Shown in pieces: positions 37,587 through 46,214 of a DNA stretch of 64,000 nucleotides. The notes beneath the pieces are model-generated. The model was not told where the DNA came from, searched no databases, and saw nothing but the letters and a program-made list of their open reading frames with translations. Position 1 is the first letter of the stretch; each line of letters opens with the position of its first letter. Source of the DNA: Oscillospiraceae bacterium (lineage in GTDB: Bacteria > Bacillota > Clostridia > Saccharofermentanales > Saccharofermentanaceae); NCBI GenBank assembly GCA_900176545.1, contig FWXP01000001.1:248001-312000 (forward strand), given 5' to 3'. The translations under genes were made by a program, and so were the position numbers.

Positions 37587-37979
37587 ATGAAGAAGACAAG
37601 AAAGTATTCGAAGAAGGGTTTCACATTGGTAGAGCTTATCGTTGTACTTGTTATCCTTGCAGTTATGGCAGCAATGCTCGTTCCCGCACTTACAGGTTAC
37701 ATCGATGAGGCTAGAAAGAAGAAGGACTACAACGCAGCATCCGAGGTTCTCACAGCAGCACAGGCAGTAGTAGCTGAGTACTATGGTGGCGACTCAACTC
37801 CTACAGTTGCAGAAGCTAAGGATTATGTTGATGCTAACTCAACAAGAATTTCTCAGCTCGCTGGTGTCCAGGCTACTGTAAGTGGCACAAGTGTTGGTAC
37901 AGACTACGAGATCACAGGAATAACAGTTCAGCTTAATGGTGGAAATACTTATACTTGGGACGGTACAAAGTGGTCCTAA
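37587..37979 (+). CDS. pilA: Major type IV pilin (PilA-like)
   Basis: 130-residue prepilin. The ATG at 37587 follows GAAGGTGGTG and gives an 11-residue basic leader ending in KKG/FTLVEL, so the mature protein is about 119 residues with Glu5. The helix (VVLVILAVMAAMLVPALTGYI) is classic. The head is small and Ala/Thr/Val-rich, with no Cys and so no disulfide loop. It ends in GGNTYTWDGTKWS. It has its own promoter and terminator, as expected for the abundant subunit. Confidence 0.95.
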   Translation: MKKTRKYSKKGFTLVELIVVLVILAVMAAMLVPALTGYIDEARKKKDYNAASEVLTAAQAVVAEYYGGDSTPTVAEAKDYVDANSTRISQLAGVQATVSGTSVGTDYEITGITVQLNGGNTYTWDGTKWS

Positions 37980-38019
37980 TAGTAGTTTAAATCTACTAGT
38001 TAATTAACCAATTATAGAG

Positions 38020-38050
38020 CAACCGGAGAGAAATCTCCGGTTGTTCTTTG
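38020..38050 (+). terminator. Terminator after the major pilin gene
   Basis: Ten-base perfect stem CAACCGGAGA/TCTCCGGTTG with GAAA loop and a T-rich tail. A second small hairpin (TAGTAG/CTACTA) precedes it at about 37979-37997. Confidence 0.9.
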
Positions 38051-38086
38051 TTAGAATATATCTATGTTGTTTTGGGAGGTGATCAC

Positions 38087-38932
38087 TTGTCTAATCATCA
38101 GCAGAGGATAGAGGTATTTGAAGATACTTTGGACTGGATCCATTCAGATCAGGAATTATCTGATTCCGTTATCGAAGCGAAGAAGAATACACATGTCTAC
38201 TATGAGCATGAGTATCCTTCTTTTTCACGTGCTATCAATCCTTCTCAGAAGGTTAGTGTCAGTCCTTCTAGGAGTTATGAGGCAGCTGTCAGATTACACT
38301 CAGAATATCCTTCAGCTCGTATAGCGGTAATGAATTTTGCTAATGCATTTCATGCCGGCGGGGGAGTAAAGAAGGGAAGCAGTGCACAGGAGGAATGCCT
38401 TTGCAGGACTTCTACCTTGTATCCTCTTATATATCGCAAGACTTTGCGTGATACTTTCTACAAATACCATAATGATCTTGCTACACCTCGTGCTTCGGAT
38501 TCACTTATATATACGCATGGAGTTATAGTTTGTAAGAGTGATACGGATCTTCCTGAGAGGCTTCCTCGTGAGAATTGGATCGATGTAGATGTTATTACTG
38601 TGGCAGCTCCCGATCTCAGAGAAAATCCTAATCCTATGTTTGATCTGGTATCCGGCGGCACTTCTATGAGTCCTGCTGAACAATTCGGTTATCACGTTCG
38701 TCGTGCCATGCATGTTCTTACTTGCGCTGCTTATGAAGGAGCAGATGTGTTGGTGCTGGGTGCTTTCGGATGCGGAGCATTTCGGAATAACCCCGAGGTT
38801 GTAGCACGTGCGTATAAGGTGGCTCTCGCGGAATTCCCTTCGGTATTTACTCATGTGGAGTTCGCTGTATTTTGTCCGCCTAACGGCAGCAGCGAGAATT
38901 ACGATGTGTTCAAAAGGGTGCTAAGTTGTTGA
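38087..38932 (+). CDS. Microbial-type PARG-like hydrolase (TIGR02452/DUF2263)
   Basis: Macrodomain-related enzyme of 281 residues, predicted to hydrolyse ADP-ribose polymers or related conjugates. The signature is GGGVKKGSSAQEECLCR (Gly 91-93, Gln-Glu-Glu 101-103, with Glu103 the expected catalytic residue), preceded by VMNFANAFHA. VLVLGAFGCGAFRNNP near the C-terminus is the phosphate-binding loop. The TTG start at 38087 was chosen because GGGAGGTGATC lies just upstream. It begins the accessory block that splits the pilus genes. Confidence 0.88.
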   Translation: MSNHQQRIEVFEDTLDWIHSDQELSDSVIEAKKNTHVYYEHEYPSFSRAINPSQKVSVSPSRSYEAAVRLHSEYPSARIAVMNFANAFHAGGGVKKGSSAQEECLCRTSTLYPLIYRKTLRDTFYKYHNDLATPRASDSLIYTHGVIVCKSDTDLPERLPRENWIDVDVITVAAPDLRENPNPMFDLVSGGTSMSPAEQFGYHVRRAMHVLTCAAYEGADVLVLGAFGCGAFRNNPEVVARAYKVALAEFPSVFTHVEFAVFCPPNGSSENYDVFKRVLSC

Positions 38933-38961
38933 TATTGAAATAGCTATATCGCTGTAGTAGT

Positions 38962-38983
38962 ATGTATATACAATGTATATCCA
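38962..38983 (+). repeat. Two 11-bp direct repeats upstream of mazE
   Basis: ATGTATATACA (38962-38972) is followed immediately by ATGTATATCCA (38973-38983). The position, 18 bases before the mazE ATG, and helical spacing suit an autoregulatory operator bound by the MazE-MazF complex. Inference only. Confidence 0.5.
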
Positions 38984-39001
38984 TTGCTGGAGGTGATGTA
39001 T

Positions 39002-39238
39002 ATGACAACTACTGTACAAAAATGGGGAAACAGCCAAGGAATAAGACTTTCAAAAGAAATCTTGGCAACCGCTGATATTAATTGCGGCGATAAGGTCGAT
39101 ATATATGTTGCAGATGATGTAATAACTATCCGTAAGATAAAAGCTAAGAAGATAGATCTGCTGTTTGAAAACTACAAAGGTGATTATGTACCGACAGAAC
39201 TTTCCTGGGGCGAACCCATAGGAGGAGAGTTATGGTAA
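39002..39238 (+). CDS. mazE: MazE-type antitoxin (AbrB-fold)
   Basis: 78-residue antitoxin. The start at 39002 is spaced 7 bases from GGAGG; upstream in-frame ATG at 38996 is too close. The N-terminus TTTVQKWGNSQGIRLSKEIL is a standard MazE/AbrB DNA-binding sequence. The C-terminal segment with DLLFENYKGDYVPTELSWG should bind the toxin. It overlaps mazF by 7 bases. Confidence 0.93.
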   Translation: MTTTVQKWGNSQGIRLSKEILATADINCGDKVDIYVADDVITIRKIKAKKIDLLFENYKGDYVPTELSWGEPIGGELW

Positions 39239-39558
39239 ATCAAGGAGATATTATAATAATCAATCTTGATCCAAGATCCGGTCATGAACAAGCAGGTAAG
39301 CGTCTGGCTTTGGTTGTTAGCAATGATACGTTTAATAGCAGATGCAATATAGTTCTCGCTTGTCCTATCACAAGTACGGTCAATGGTTTTCCTCTTCATG
39401 TCATTCTTGATGACAGGACTAAGACGCAAGGATCAGTGCTATGTGAACATATAAGATCACTTGATATTGAAGCCAGAGGCTATCGTGTCGTTGAACGATT
39501 ACCTTCTGATCTTCTCAGTAATGTTATTGATGTGATCAACGCTGAGATAGAAATTTGA
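39232..39558 (+). CDS. mazF: MazF/PemK-type endoribonuclease toxin
   Basis: 108-residue toxin that cleaves mRNA at short motifs when freed from MazE. Conserved MazF features are QGDIIIINLDPRSGHEQAGKR, LALVVSNDTFN and the segment ACPITSTVNGFP, with TQGSVLCEHIRSLD bearing the basic/polar active-site residues. Reading frame is intact, so the module is probably functional. The cleavage sequence cannot be predicted. Confidence 0.95.
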   Translation: MVNQGDIIIINLDPRSGHEQAGKRLALVVSNDTFNSRCNIVLACPITSTVNGFPLHVILDDRTKTQGSVLCEHIRSLDIEARGYRVVERLPSDLLSNVIDVINAEIEI

Positions 39559-39575
39559 ACATTTTTCCATAGTAT

Positions 39576-39605
39576 TTGTTTGTTGATGTGCGCTTGTGGT
39601 ATACT
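39576..39605 (+). promoter_or_regulatory. Extended -10 promoter of the GH115 gene
   Basis: TGGTATACT (39597-39605) is an extended -10, with TTGTTT 18 bases upstream. It overlaps a perfect palindrome TTGTATACAA (39605-39614), which could be an operator for sugar control. Confidence 0.55.
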
Positions 39606-39639
39606 TGTATACAAGATATGACTCAAAAGGAGTTTTACT

Positions 39640-42516
39640 ATGTCGTACATTATTTCCACTGAGCTTATAAAGAGCGGTAAGATTGCTATAGTCGTAGATA
39701 AGGATCAGCCTTCCGGTGTCCGTAAGATTGCAGGCAGGGTAGCTTCCGATATCAAGGCGGTATTCGGAGCTGAGCCTAAGGTCGTTACTAAGGGAAAGAT
39801 TGAATGTCCTATCGTAGTTAAAGTGGATACTTCTTTCTCGTCTGCGCGAGAAGTATATTCGATCGTTGTAGACGGTTCTTCCTTAAGGATCACGGGCAGC
39901 GATAAGAGGGGTGCGATCTACGGACTTTTTAAGATATCTGAGCTTCTTGGTGTATCACCCTTTATTGACTGGCTTGATGTTAAGCCTGTTCCCATGAAGG
40001 AGTATAGTTTTTCTTCTTCGTATCATTTTGTATCCAAGGAACCTTCTGTTCGTTTCAGAGGATTCTTCATTAACGATGAATGGCCTGCATTCGGTAATTT
40101 CTGTAATCGTAATTACGGAGGCTTTAATGCAAAAGTATATGAGCATGTATTTGAACTTCTTTTGCGTTTGAAGGGCAATTATCTCTGGCCTGCAATGTGG
40201 TCAGCTATATTCCCTAATGACGGTCCCGGGTTGGAGAATTGTATCCTTGCGGATGAACTTGGCGTAGTTATGGGCATGAGCCACCATGAACCCTGTCTTC
40301 GTCAGGGCGAAGAGTATAAGTACTTAAGAGGCCCTAAGTCCAAGTACGGTGATGCATGGAATTTTCTTACAAATGAAGAGGGTATCACCCGTTTCTGGGA
40401 CGACGGACTTAAAAGAAGCGGTAAGTTCGAGAATGTTATTACAGTCGGTATGAGAGGCGAAGCCGATACTGCGATAATGGGCAAGGAAGCGACTTTGAAG
40501 GATAATATAGATCTTCTTCGTAAGGTATTAAAGACGCAGAATTCCCTTATAAAGAAGAATGTTAATTCTAACCTTGATGAAGTTCCCCGTATGCTTGCTT
40601 TGTATAAGGAAGTAGAACCGTATTTCTATGGCGATTCGAAGACAAAAGGACTTATGGGAGATCCTGAGCTTGACGGTGTAACATTGATGTTATGCGACGA
40701 TAACCACGGTAATCTTCGTACTGTTCCTACGCCTGCCATGAGATCTCATAAGGGCGGATACGGTATGTATTACCATTTTGATTACCACGGACTTCCCAGG
40801 TCATTTGAATGGTTCAATACATCGCATCTTCCTAAGGTATGGGAGCAGATGACGACTGCTTATGACTTTGGTATCCGCGATCTGTGGATCGTAAATGTAG
40901 GTGATGTATTCTCTAATGAATATCCTCTGGCATATTTCCTTGATCTTGCTTATGACTTCGATAAGTGGGGAACATCTAATCCTGATAGTGCCCGTGAATA
41001 TACATCCTTGCTTGTTAAGCGTAACTTCAAGGGCAAGATGAATTCGTCGGAACTTAAGAAGTGCGAAGAACTTCTTCTCGGATATACACGAATTACTTCC
41101 GCCAGAAGGACAGAAGCTCTGAACGATCTTGTATATGCGCCTTTTGCTTACGATGAGTGCTTCGATCAGTTAGCGTCTGTAGAGTCGCTTATGACTTCTG
41201 CTTCCAAGCTGTATTCTAAGCTGAAGGGTAATACTCGTTTTGCTTTTTACGAGCTTATTTACCTTCCTCTTACTGCGAATCTCAATGTACAGAAGATGTG
41301 GCTTCTGACATCTCTTAACCACGGTTTTGCTAAGATCGGAAGTACATATGCCATGACTTTGGGTAAGAAGATCAATGAGTGTATCGCATATGACCGTGAG
41401 ATAGTAGATGAACTACATAAGATCAAGGGCGGTAAGTGGTACGGTATGGGCCTTAGTGAACATATCGGCTTCAATGCATGGTGTGAGGAGGGATGTAAGT
41501 ATCCCGTTATACATACTTTCGAGCCCGGCAATAAAGAGAGGCTCCTTGTTCAGGTTAAGGGTTCTAATCAGGCAACCGAAGGTAAGTTCTGGACAGCTCG
41601 TGTTCTGGTTCTTGATTCTTTCCTTGATCCTTCCTGCGATGAAGGTTCTCTTATACTTACTACAGCTGGTTCACCCAAGGCTTCCTTTACTGTTGAAAAT
41701 CCCAATAAGTTCATTACCGTTTCAGAGATGTCCGGTACCGTAAAGCCTTATGCAATGAAGATACTGAAAGTAAAGATCGACCGTAAGAAGTACAAGGCTT
41801 CTTCTAATACTCCCGAGATCTGTATACATAGTGCTGACGGTGCTGCCGTAGTTAAGATACCGGTTAATACACCTGCTTCTGTCGGAGCAGGTAAGAAGGC
41901 TTCAGATACTTTCTATTGGTGCGGCAAAACAGTTGATGATTCCCAGAAAGTTATAGACGCTAATATCTTTGACAGATCTCTTGCATCAGGTAGCGATCAT
42001 ATGAACTATATATCCATTCCTGCTGAAGCATACTCTTCTAAGACTGATTCAGCTAAGGGCGGCTTCAAGGTCATCTCCGATTACAGCAGGGGAATGTCCG
42101 TTGTAAAGGCTTATCCTCAGGATATCAAGTTCGGCAAAGATGCTCCTAAGATTACCTATAAGGTCAGTGTTCCCAGGAAGGGCAAGTACGAGATCCGTCT
42201 ATTTACCAATCCCAGCAATCCGTACTCAAGGGATAACAAGATCTTCTTCGGCATATCGGCTAATTCTTCTTCCATGAAGAAGATCAACATGGTTCCGTCT
42301 GACTTTGCGGTAGGTGACGGCAATATCCCCTGGTCTTTGGGCGTTCTTAATAATACAAGAAGGACTGATGTAGTTCTTTCCCTGGAAGAAGGAGTTAATG
42401 AGATTAATCTTTATGCCGTAGATCCTAACTTCGTTCTTCAGAAGATAGTAATAGTACAGGAAGATCAGAAGCTTCTTCGTTCGTACTTCGGACCTAAGAG
42501 TACTTACAGGGCCTGA
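39640..42516 (+). CDS. Glycoside hydrolase family 115 (xylan alpha-1,2-glucuronidase)
   Basis: Removes (4-O-methyl)glucuronic acid side chains from xylan. The 958-residue protein has the GH115 core pattern RFRGFFINDEWPAFG, LKGNYLWPAMWSAIFPNDG, MGMSHHEPCLRQ and DFGIRDLWIVNVGDV, and the size of characterised Agu115 enzymes. There is no signal peptide, so it is probably intracellular and acts on imported aldouronic acids. No transporter or regulator adjoins; it sits alone in the accessory block with its own promoter and terminator. Confidence 0.93.
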   Translation: MSYIISTELIKSGKIAIVVDKDQPSGVRKIAGRVASDIKAVFGAEPKVVTKGKIECPIVVKVDTSFSSAREVYSIVVDGSSLRITGSDKRGAIYGLFKISELLGVSPFIDWLDVKPVPMKEYSFSSSYHFVSKEPSVRFRGFFINDEWPAFGNFCNRNYGGFNAKVYEHVFELLLRLKGNYLWPAMWSAIFPNDGPGLENCILADELGVVMGMSHHEPCLRQGEEYKYLRGPKSKYGDAWNFLTNEEGITRFWDDGLKRSGKFENVITVGMRGEADTAIMGKEATLKDNIDLLRKVLKTQNSLIKKNVNSNLDEVPRMLALYKEVEPYFYGDSKTKGLMGDPELDGVTLMLCDDNHGNLRTVPTPAMRSHKGGYGMYYHFDYHGLPRSFEWFNTSHLPKVWEQMTTAYDFGIRDLWIVNVGDVFSNEYPLAYFLDLAYDFDKWGTSNPDSAREYTSLLVKRNFKGKMNSSELKKCEELLLGYTRITSARRTEALNDLVYAPFAYDECFDQLASVESLMTSASKLYSKLKGNTRFAFYELIYLPLTANLNVQKMWLLTSLNHGFAKIGSTYAMTLGKKINECIAYDREIVDELHKIKGGKWYGMGLSEHIGFNAWCEEGCKYPVIHTFEPGNKERLLVQVKGSNQATEGKFWTARVLVLDSFLDPSCDEGSLILTTAGSPKASFTVENPNKFITVSEMSGTVKPYAMKILKVKIDRKKYKASSNTPEICIHSADGAAVVKIPVNTPASVGAGKKASDTFYWCGKTVDDSQKVIDANIFDRSLASGSDHMNYISIPAEAYSSKTDSAKGGFKVISDYSRGMSVVKAYPQDIKFGKDAPKITYKVSVPRKGKYEIRLFTNPSNPYSRDNKIFFGISANSSSMKKINMVPSDFAVGDGNIPWSLGVLNNTRRTDVVLSLEEGVNEINLYAVDPNFVLQKIVIVQEDQKLLRSYFGPKSTYRA

Positions 42517-42541
42517 TATCCATTTTACATATATTGAGCAG

Positions 42542-42569
42542 ACGGGCAGTTCCGGTTGGAGCTGCTCGT
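42542..42569 (+). terminator. Terminator after the GH115 gene
   Basis: Twelve-base stem ACGGGCAGTTCC/GGAGCTGCTCGT (two wobble pairs), loop GGTT, T-rich tail. Confidence 0.7.
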
Positions 42570-42669
42570 TGTCGTATTTTGTCGAAAATTCAGTATTTTT
42601 GTCGAACAAATCCGGACTTAAACCTGCTAGTATATGAACATAAGTTCTAAACCGGCAGGAGGTTAAAGA

Positions 42670-43571
42670 TTGGATAAGAATAAATACAGATACAAAAATT
42701 TGTTAAGAGGATACTGTCAAATAAAGCTATACTGGCGGTGATCCTTAAAGCCCTGGTACCTGAGTATAAGGATTCAAGTAATGAAGATATCAGGGATAAG
42801 TATATTCAGGGCGATGTCAGAAATAGCATCGATAACAGTGAAGCGCAGGACGAACTTGCAAGTTACGGAAGTGGAGTGGAACAGGGTGCAGTTACTTACG
42901 ATATCAGGTTCGATGCTCTCCTTCCGATGAGAACAAAGAAACACTCTAAGATACTTATTAATCTTGAAGCTCAGAAGAATACTAAGAGTCTTTCGTATAA
43001 GCCTGCCACAAGAGGCATCTACTATGCATGTAATATGGTTACTTCCGAATACACAGTCTTCTCACATTCACACTATGAGAAGATCGAGAAAGTCTATTCT
43101 ATCTGGATATGCATGTCTCCAAGTTCAAAGCAGGCAGGAAGCCTGAATATATACGATATGAATGAGCGTCAGATCAGTAAGCACGAGTGCCTTGAGAAAG
43201 AGGATTACGATAAGCTGGCTGTTGTCGTATACCATATAGGAGAGTTTGAAGAAGGTTCGAACGGAGATTATAATATGATTGAGATGGCTGATCTAATCAC
43301 CCATGCTCTTGGTAAGGATAGTAGTCCCGAAGAGGTAAAGGATTACCTTAGGACGAGACATAACATAGAAATAGATAAGAAATTGGAGGAGGATATCGAT
43401 ACGATGTGTAACTGGGCAGATGTTATAGAAGAAAGAGGCTTGATCAGGGGACGTGAGGAAGATGCTCTTCGTATGATAGCAGACGGAGAACTTCCCCTCG
43501 AGAAGATAGCAGCTTACACAGATCTTCCTCTTGAACGTGTGCGGGAACTGGCAGAGAAAAAGTCAGCTTGA
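42670..43571 (+). pseudogene. PD-(D/E)XK nuclease family transposase (Rpn-like), 5' frameshift
   Basis: Recombination-associated nuclease family often annotated as putative transposase. AGGAGG lies 7 bases before a TTG at 42670 that opens DKNKYRYKNLL, the family's normal start. That frame stops at TGA 42739-42741. The rest of the protein continues in the -1 frame with ILSNKAILAVILKALVPEYKD and runs to 43571, including nuclease-type YDIRFDALLP...ILINLEAQ. Either one base was lost or a -1 shift is programmed: the slippery heptamer A AAT TTG lies in the right phase at 42696-42702. From the GTG at 42738 an intact 277-residue product is possible but lacks a ribosome site. Confidence 0.8.
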
Positions 43572-43582
43572 ATTATCCTATG

Positions 43583-43613
43583 ACTCGTCGATAGTTGATC
43601 GGCGAGTTTTTCT
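43583..43613 (+). terminator. Terminator after the transposase-like gene
   Basis: Ten-base stem ACTCGTCGAT/ATCGGCGAGT (one wobble), loop AGTTG, then TTTTTCTTT. Confidence 0.88.
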
Positions 43614-43665
43614 TTGTCGTAATAGATTATTCAGATATTGTTAACCTATGTGCCCATATCGTCAA

Positions 43666-43674
43666 TGTTATAAT
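43666..43674 (+). promoter_or_regulatory. Extended -10 promoter of the diguanylate cyclase gene
   Basis: TGT-TATAAT is a consensus extended -10 with no good -35. The ATG at 43718 follows CGGAGGG. Confidence 0.55.
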
Positions 43675-43717
43675 CAAGACAGTTAGGAGTTGTGGCTTGT
43701 ACATCCGGAGGGTGTGT

Positions 43718-45646
43718 ATGGAAAAACGTTTGAAGATAGCTGTCTTTACTTCGAATATATATGAGCCTATGGTTCAAACGATGATGAACGGCGTTACCAA
43801 GGCAGCTGAAGAGCTCGGGATAAAGCTCATATGCTTCACGAGCTTCAGTGATTCCTACAGCAGTAAGACATATCAGAAGTTTCAAAGGTACAACGAAGGT
43901 GATATTGTCGCCATCGAGCTTCCTGACCTTGATGATTTTGACGGTGTGATCAAGGTTGATCAGTCTTCCGGCGGATATACCCATGACCATCTAATGAAGA
44001 GACTGTCGGGGCTGAAGATCCCCGTGATCAATGTCGGAAGTAAGGTAGAAGGTCTTATCAATATCCTTAATGACGAGACAAGATCATTCAGCGATATAGT
44101 AGAGCATATCATAACGGTTCACGGATGCAGGGATATTTATCATCTCGCAGGCATTGAGGATAAGTATTATACTCAGGAGAGAGTAGAAGCTTATAAGAGC
44201 ACACTTATAAAGTACGATATTGAATTCGATCCGTCTAAAGTGTATTACGGTACCTTATGGAAGGACTGCGGTGAGGCGGCACTTGACTATTTCCTGGAGG
44301 ATTGCCGGAAAAGAGGTAAAGAATATCCTGATGCGATAATATGTGCCAATGATTATTCTGCCATAGGTCTTATCGCAGCCTGCAGCAGAAGAGGTATAAG
44401 AGTACCGGAAGATATTATCATTACGGGATATGACGGTGTTGATGAAGCTTATCAGAATGTTCCTGCTCTGACTACTTCAGAGCAGCCTTTCTATGCTTCG
44501 GGCTATGACAGCGTATATGTCATCAAGCGCATGTGCGAAGGTGAGAAGATTACTGATAATATCAGGATCAGAGGAAGGCTCATGTGTAAGCAGTCATGCG
44601 GCTGCGAAGCTATAACATCAACCGCTTTCGAAGATATAAGGCGTGCATTTCAGTCGCAGATAGACGGAGCTTCTTATCTTGCGCAGTCCATTACCAATCT
44701 TACTATCGGAGTATCAGACGCCGCTACGATCGATGAATGCTTCCGTGAGATATCGGAGAACGCAGCTATTGATACGGGGTTTGAAGATATGCTCCTGTGC
44801 CTTCCCGAGGACTGGGATCAGAAAAGAGTAATAACGGAAGGTTTCAGTAAGGCCGATGAGGAGATGACGGTTGTCGCCGGTTTTATAAACGGTGTTCCCG
44901 TAAGTCCTCAGAAGTTTATGAAGAAAGACCTTATGCCTAAGGCTATGCTCGAAGACGATAAGCCTTACTATATCTTCTCTATACACCATCTGCAGTATTA
45001 TATGGGATATCTTATCGTATCGCCCAAGGATAAGTCATATAACAAGCTCACTATGCAGGCATGGATAGTTAACCTTGGTTGTATGTTGGATAACTGGCGC
45101 ACGAGACAGGAGCTCAGTGCTGCATTGAAGCGTATGGAGAATCTTTATAACAGGGATACTCTAACGGATCTTTATAACAGACACGGATATAACATGTTCT
45201 TCGAAGAATACTGCCGTCAGTGTATGGCAGAGGGGCTTTCTCTGGCAGTGCTTATCATCGATATGGATGATCTTAAGTTTGTAAACGATAATTACGGTCA
45301 CGCTGAAGGTGATTACAGCCTCTGTGCAATAGCAGAAGGTATGCGGGTCGCATCCAAGCACGGTGAGATATGCCTTCGTACCGGCGGAGACGAGTTCATG
45401 GTAATAGCCAAGGATTATACGGAAGATATGGCACGAGAATTTATAGAGCGTATGAGAGAACATATCGATAAGAGGATAGCGCGTGATAAGAAGCCTTATG
45501 AAGTCAAGGTAAGCACAGGTTATTGCATTAGGATCCCTGAGAACAATACTTCATTGATAACGGAAGTATCAGAGGAGTATCAGAAGATCGCGGATTCCAT
45601 GATGTATGAGGAGAAGAAGACACATAAGGCCAGGAGAAACAGATAA
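43718..45646 (+). CDS. LacI-type periplasmic-binding sensor fused to GGDEF diguanylate cyclase
   Basis: 642-residue cytoplasmic sensor enzyme predicted to make cyclic di-GMP in response to a small ligand. Residues 1-290 are the PBP1/LacI effector fold (KIAVFTSNIYEPMVQTMM, AIICANDYSAIGLIAAC, IIITGYDGVDEA) but with no DNA-binding helix-turn-helix. A middle region (about 300-465) is followed by a GGDEF domain with the active site TGGDEF (residues 556-560). The inhibitory RxxD site is not conserved (KHGE instead). No signal peptide. A second gene of the same type begins at 62,737. Start ATG follows CGGAGGG. Confidence 0.9.
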   Translation: MEKRLKIAVFTSNIYEPMVQTMMNGVTKAAEELGIKLICFTSFSDSYSSKTYQKFQRYNEGDIVAIELPDLDDFDGVIKVDQSSGGYTHDHLMKRLSGLKIPVINVGSKVEGLINILNDETRSFSDIVEHIITVHGCRDIYHLAGIEDKYYTQERVEAYKSTLIKYDIEFDPSKVYYGTLWKDCGEAALDYFLEDCRKRGKEYPDAIICANDYSAIGLIAACSRRGIRVPEDIIITGYDGVDEAYQNVPALTTSEQPFYASGYDSVYVIKRMCEGEKITDNIRIRGRLMCKQSCGCEAITSTAFEDIRRAFQSQIDGASYLAQSITNLTIGVSDAATIDECFREISENAAIDTGFEDMLLCLPEDWDQKRVITEGFSKADEEMTVVAGFINGVPVSPQKFMKKDLMPKAMLEDDKPYYIFSIHHLQYYMGYLIVSPKDKSYNKLTMQAWIVNLGCMLDNWRTRQELSAALKRMENLYNRDTLTDLYNRHGYNMFFEEYCRQCMAEGLSLAVLIIDMDDLKFVNDNYGHAEGDYSLCAIAEGMRVASKHGEICLRTGGDEFMVIAKDYTEDMAREFIERMREHIDKRIARDKKPYEVKVSTGYCIRIPENNTSLITEVSEEYQKIADSMMYEEKKTHKARRNR

Positions 45647-45696
45647 ACACTGCTCCTTTCTTATTTATTTGTTAACAGAACGTTATCTTACGATTG

Positions 45697-45725
45697 TTGA
45701 AGTAGTTATCCATAAAAGCTAAAAT
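45697..45725 (+). promoter_or_regulatory. Promoter of the minor pilin operon
   Basis: TTGAAG (45697-45702), 17-base spacer, TAAAAT (45720-45725), about 45 bases before the first ATG. Near consensus. Confidence 0.75.
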
Positions 45726-45769
45726 TATATTGTAAGTTTATGTTCTGCACACAGGATAAAGGGTCTTAT

Positions 45770-46213
45770 ATGAAGAGATTTAGCAAGACATCTGTTATCA
45801 AGAGGACTGCAGGTATACTTCGAGGTAATGAAGGTACCAGTCTTATCCTTGTGTCTATTATTGCCATCCTGATCATAACTTGTGTTGTTATACTTCACGT
45901 TACTACAAGTTCATTGTGGGCTTCAGCCGATCTTCAGAAATATCAGGATCAGGCTTATGTTTTAGCTACTTCCATGGGTGATTCCATAGACGATCTCGTA
46001 GATGAAGGCAAGATCAATATCGCTTCTTATAACGGACAGGTTTTTATAAATGATTCAACACTTCCTGCTTCGTCTGTAACTGCTCAGGTCAAGCAAAATG
46101 CCGACGGCAATTATGAAGTGACAGTAACTGCCACTGCAGGTAACGGTAAGGCAACTTATATCTATAAGGCGACTTACAGGGGCTCGGGAACATCTTATAC
46201 GAGGGTCTATTGA
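45770..46213 (+). CDS. PilX-like minor pilin without Glu5
   Basis: 147 residues from the ATG at 45770. A basic leader ends in NEG/TSLILVSIIAILIITCVVIL, followed by a small β-rich domain (VTAQVKQNADGNYEVTVTA). The Gly fits prepilin cleavage but position 5 is Ile rather than Glu, a known feature of some GspK/PilX tip subunits. It is the first of three adjacent pilin-like genes, so a tip-complex role is inferred. Confidence 0.72.
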   Translation: MKRFSKTSVIKRTAGILRGNEGTSLILVSIIAILIITCVVILHVTTSSLWASADLQKYQDQAYVLATSMGDSIDDLVDEGKINIASYNGQVFINDSTLPASSVTAQVKQNADGNYEVTVTATAGNGKATYIYKATYRGSGTSYTRVY

Positions 46214-46214
46214 T

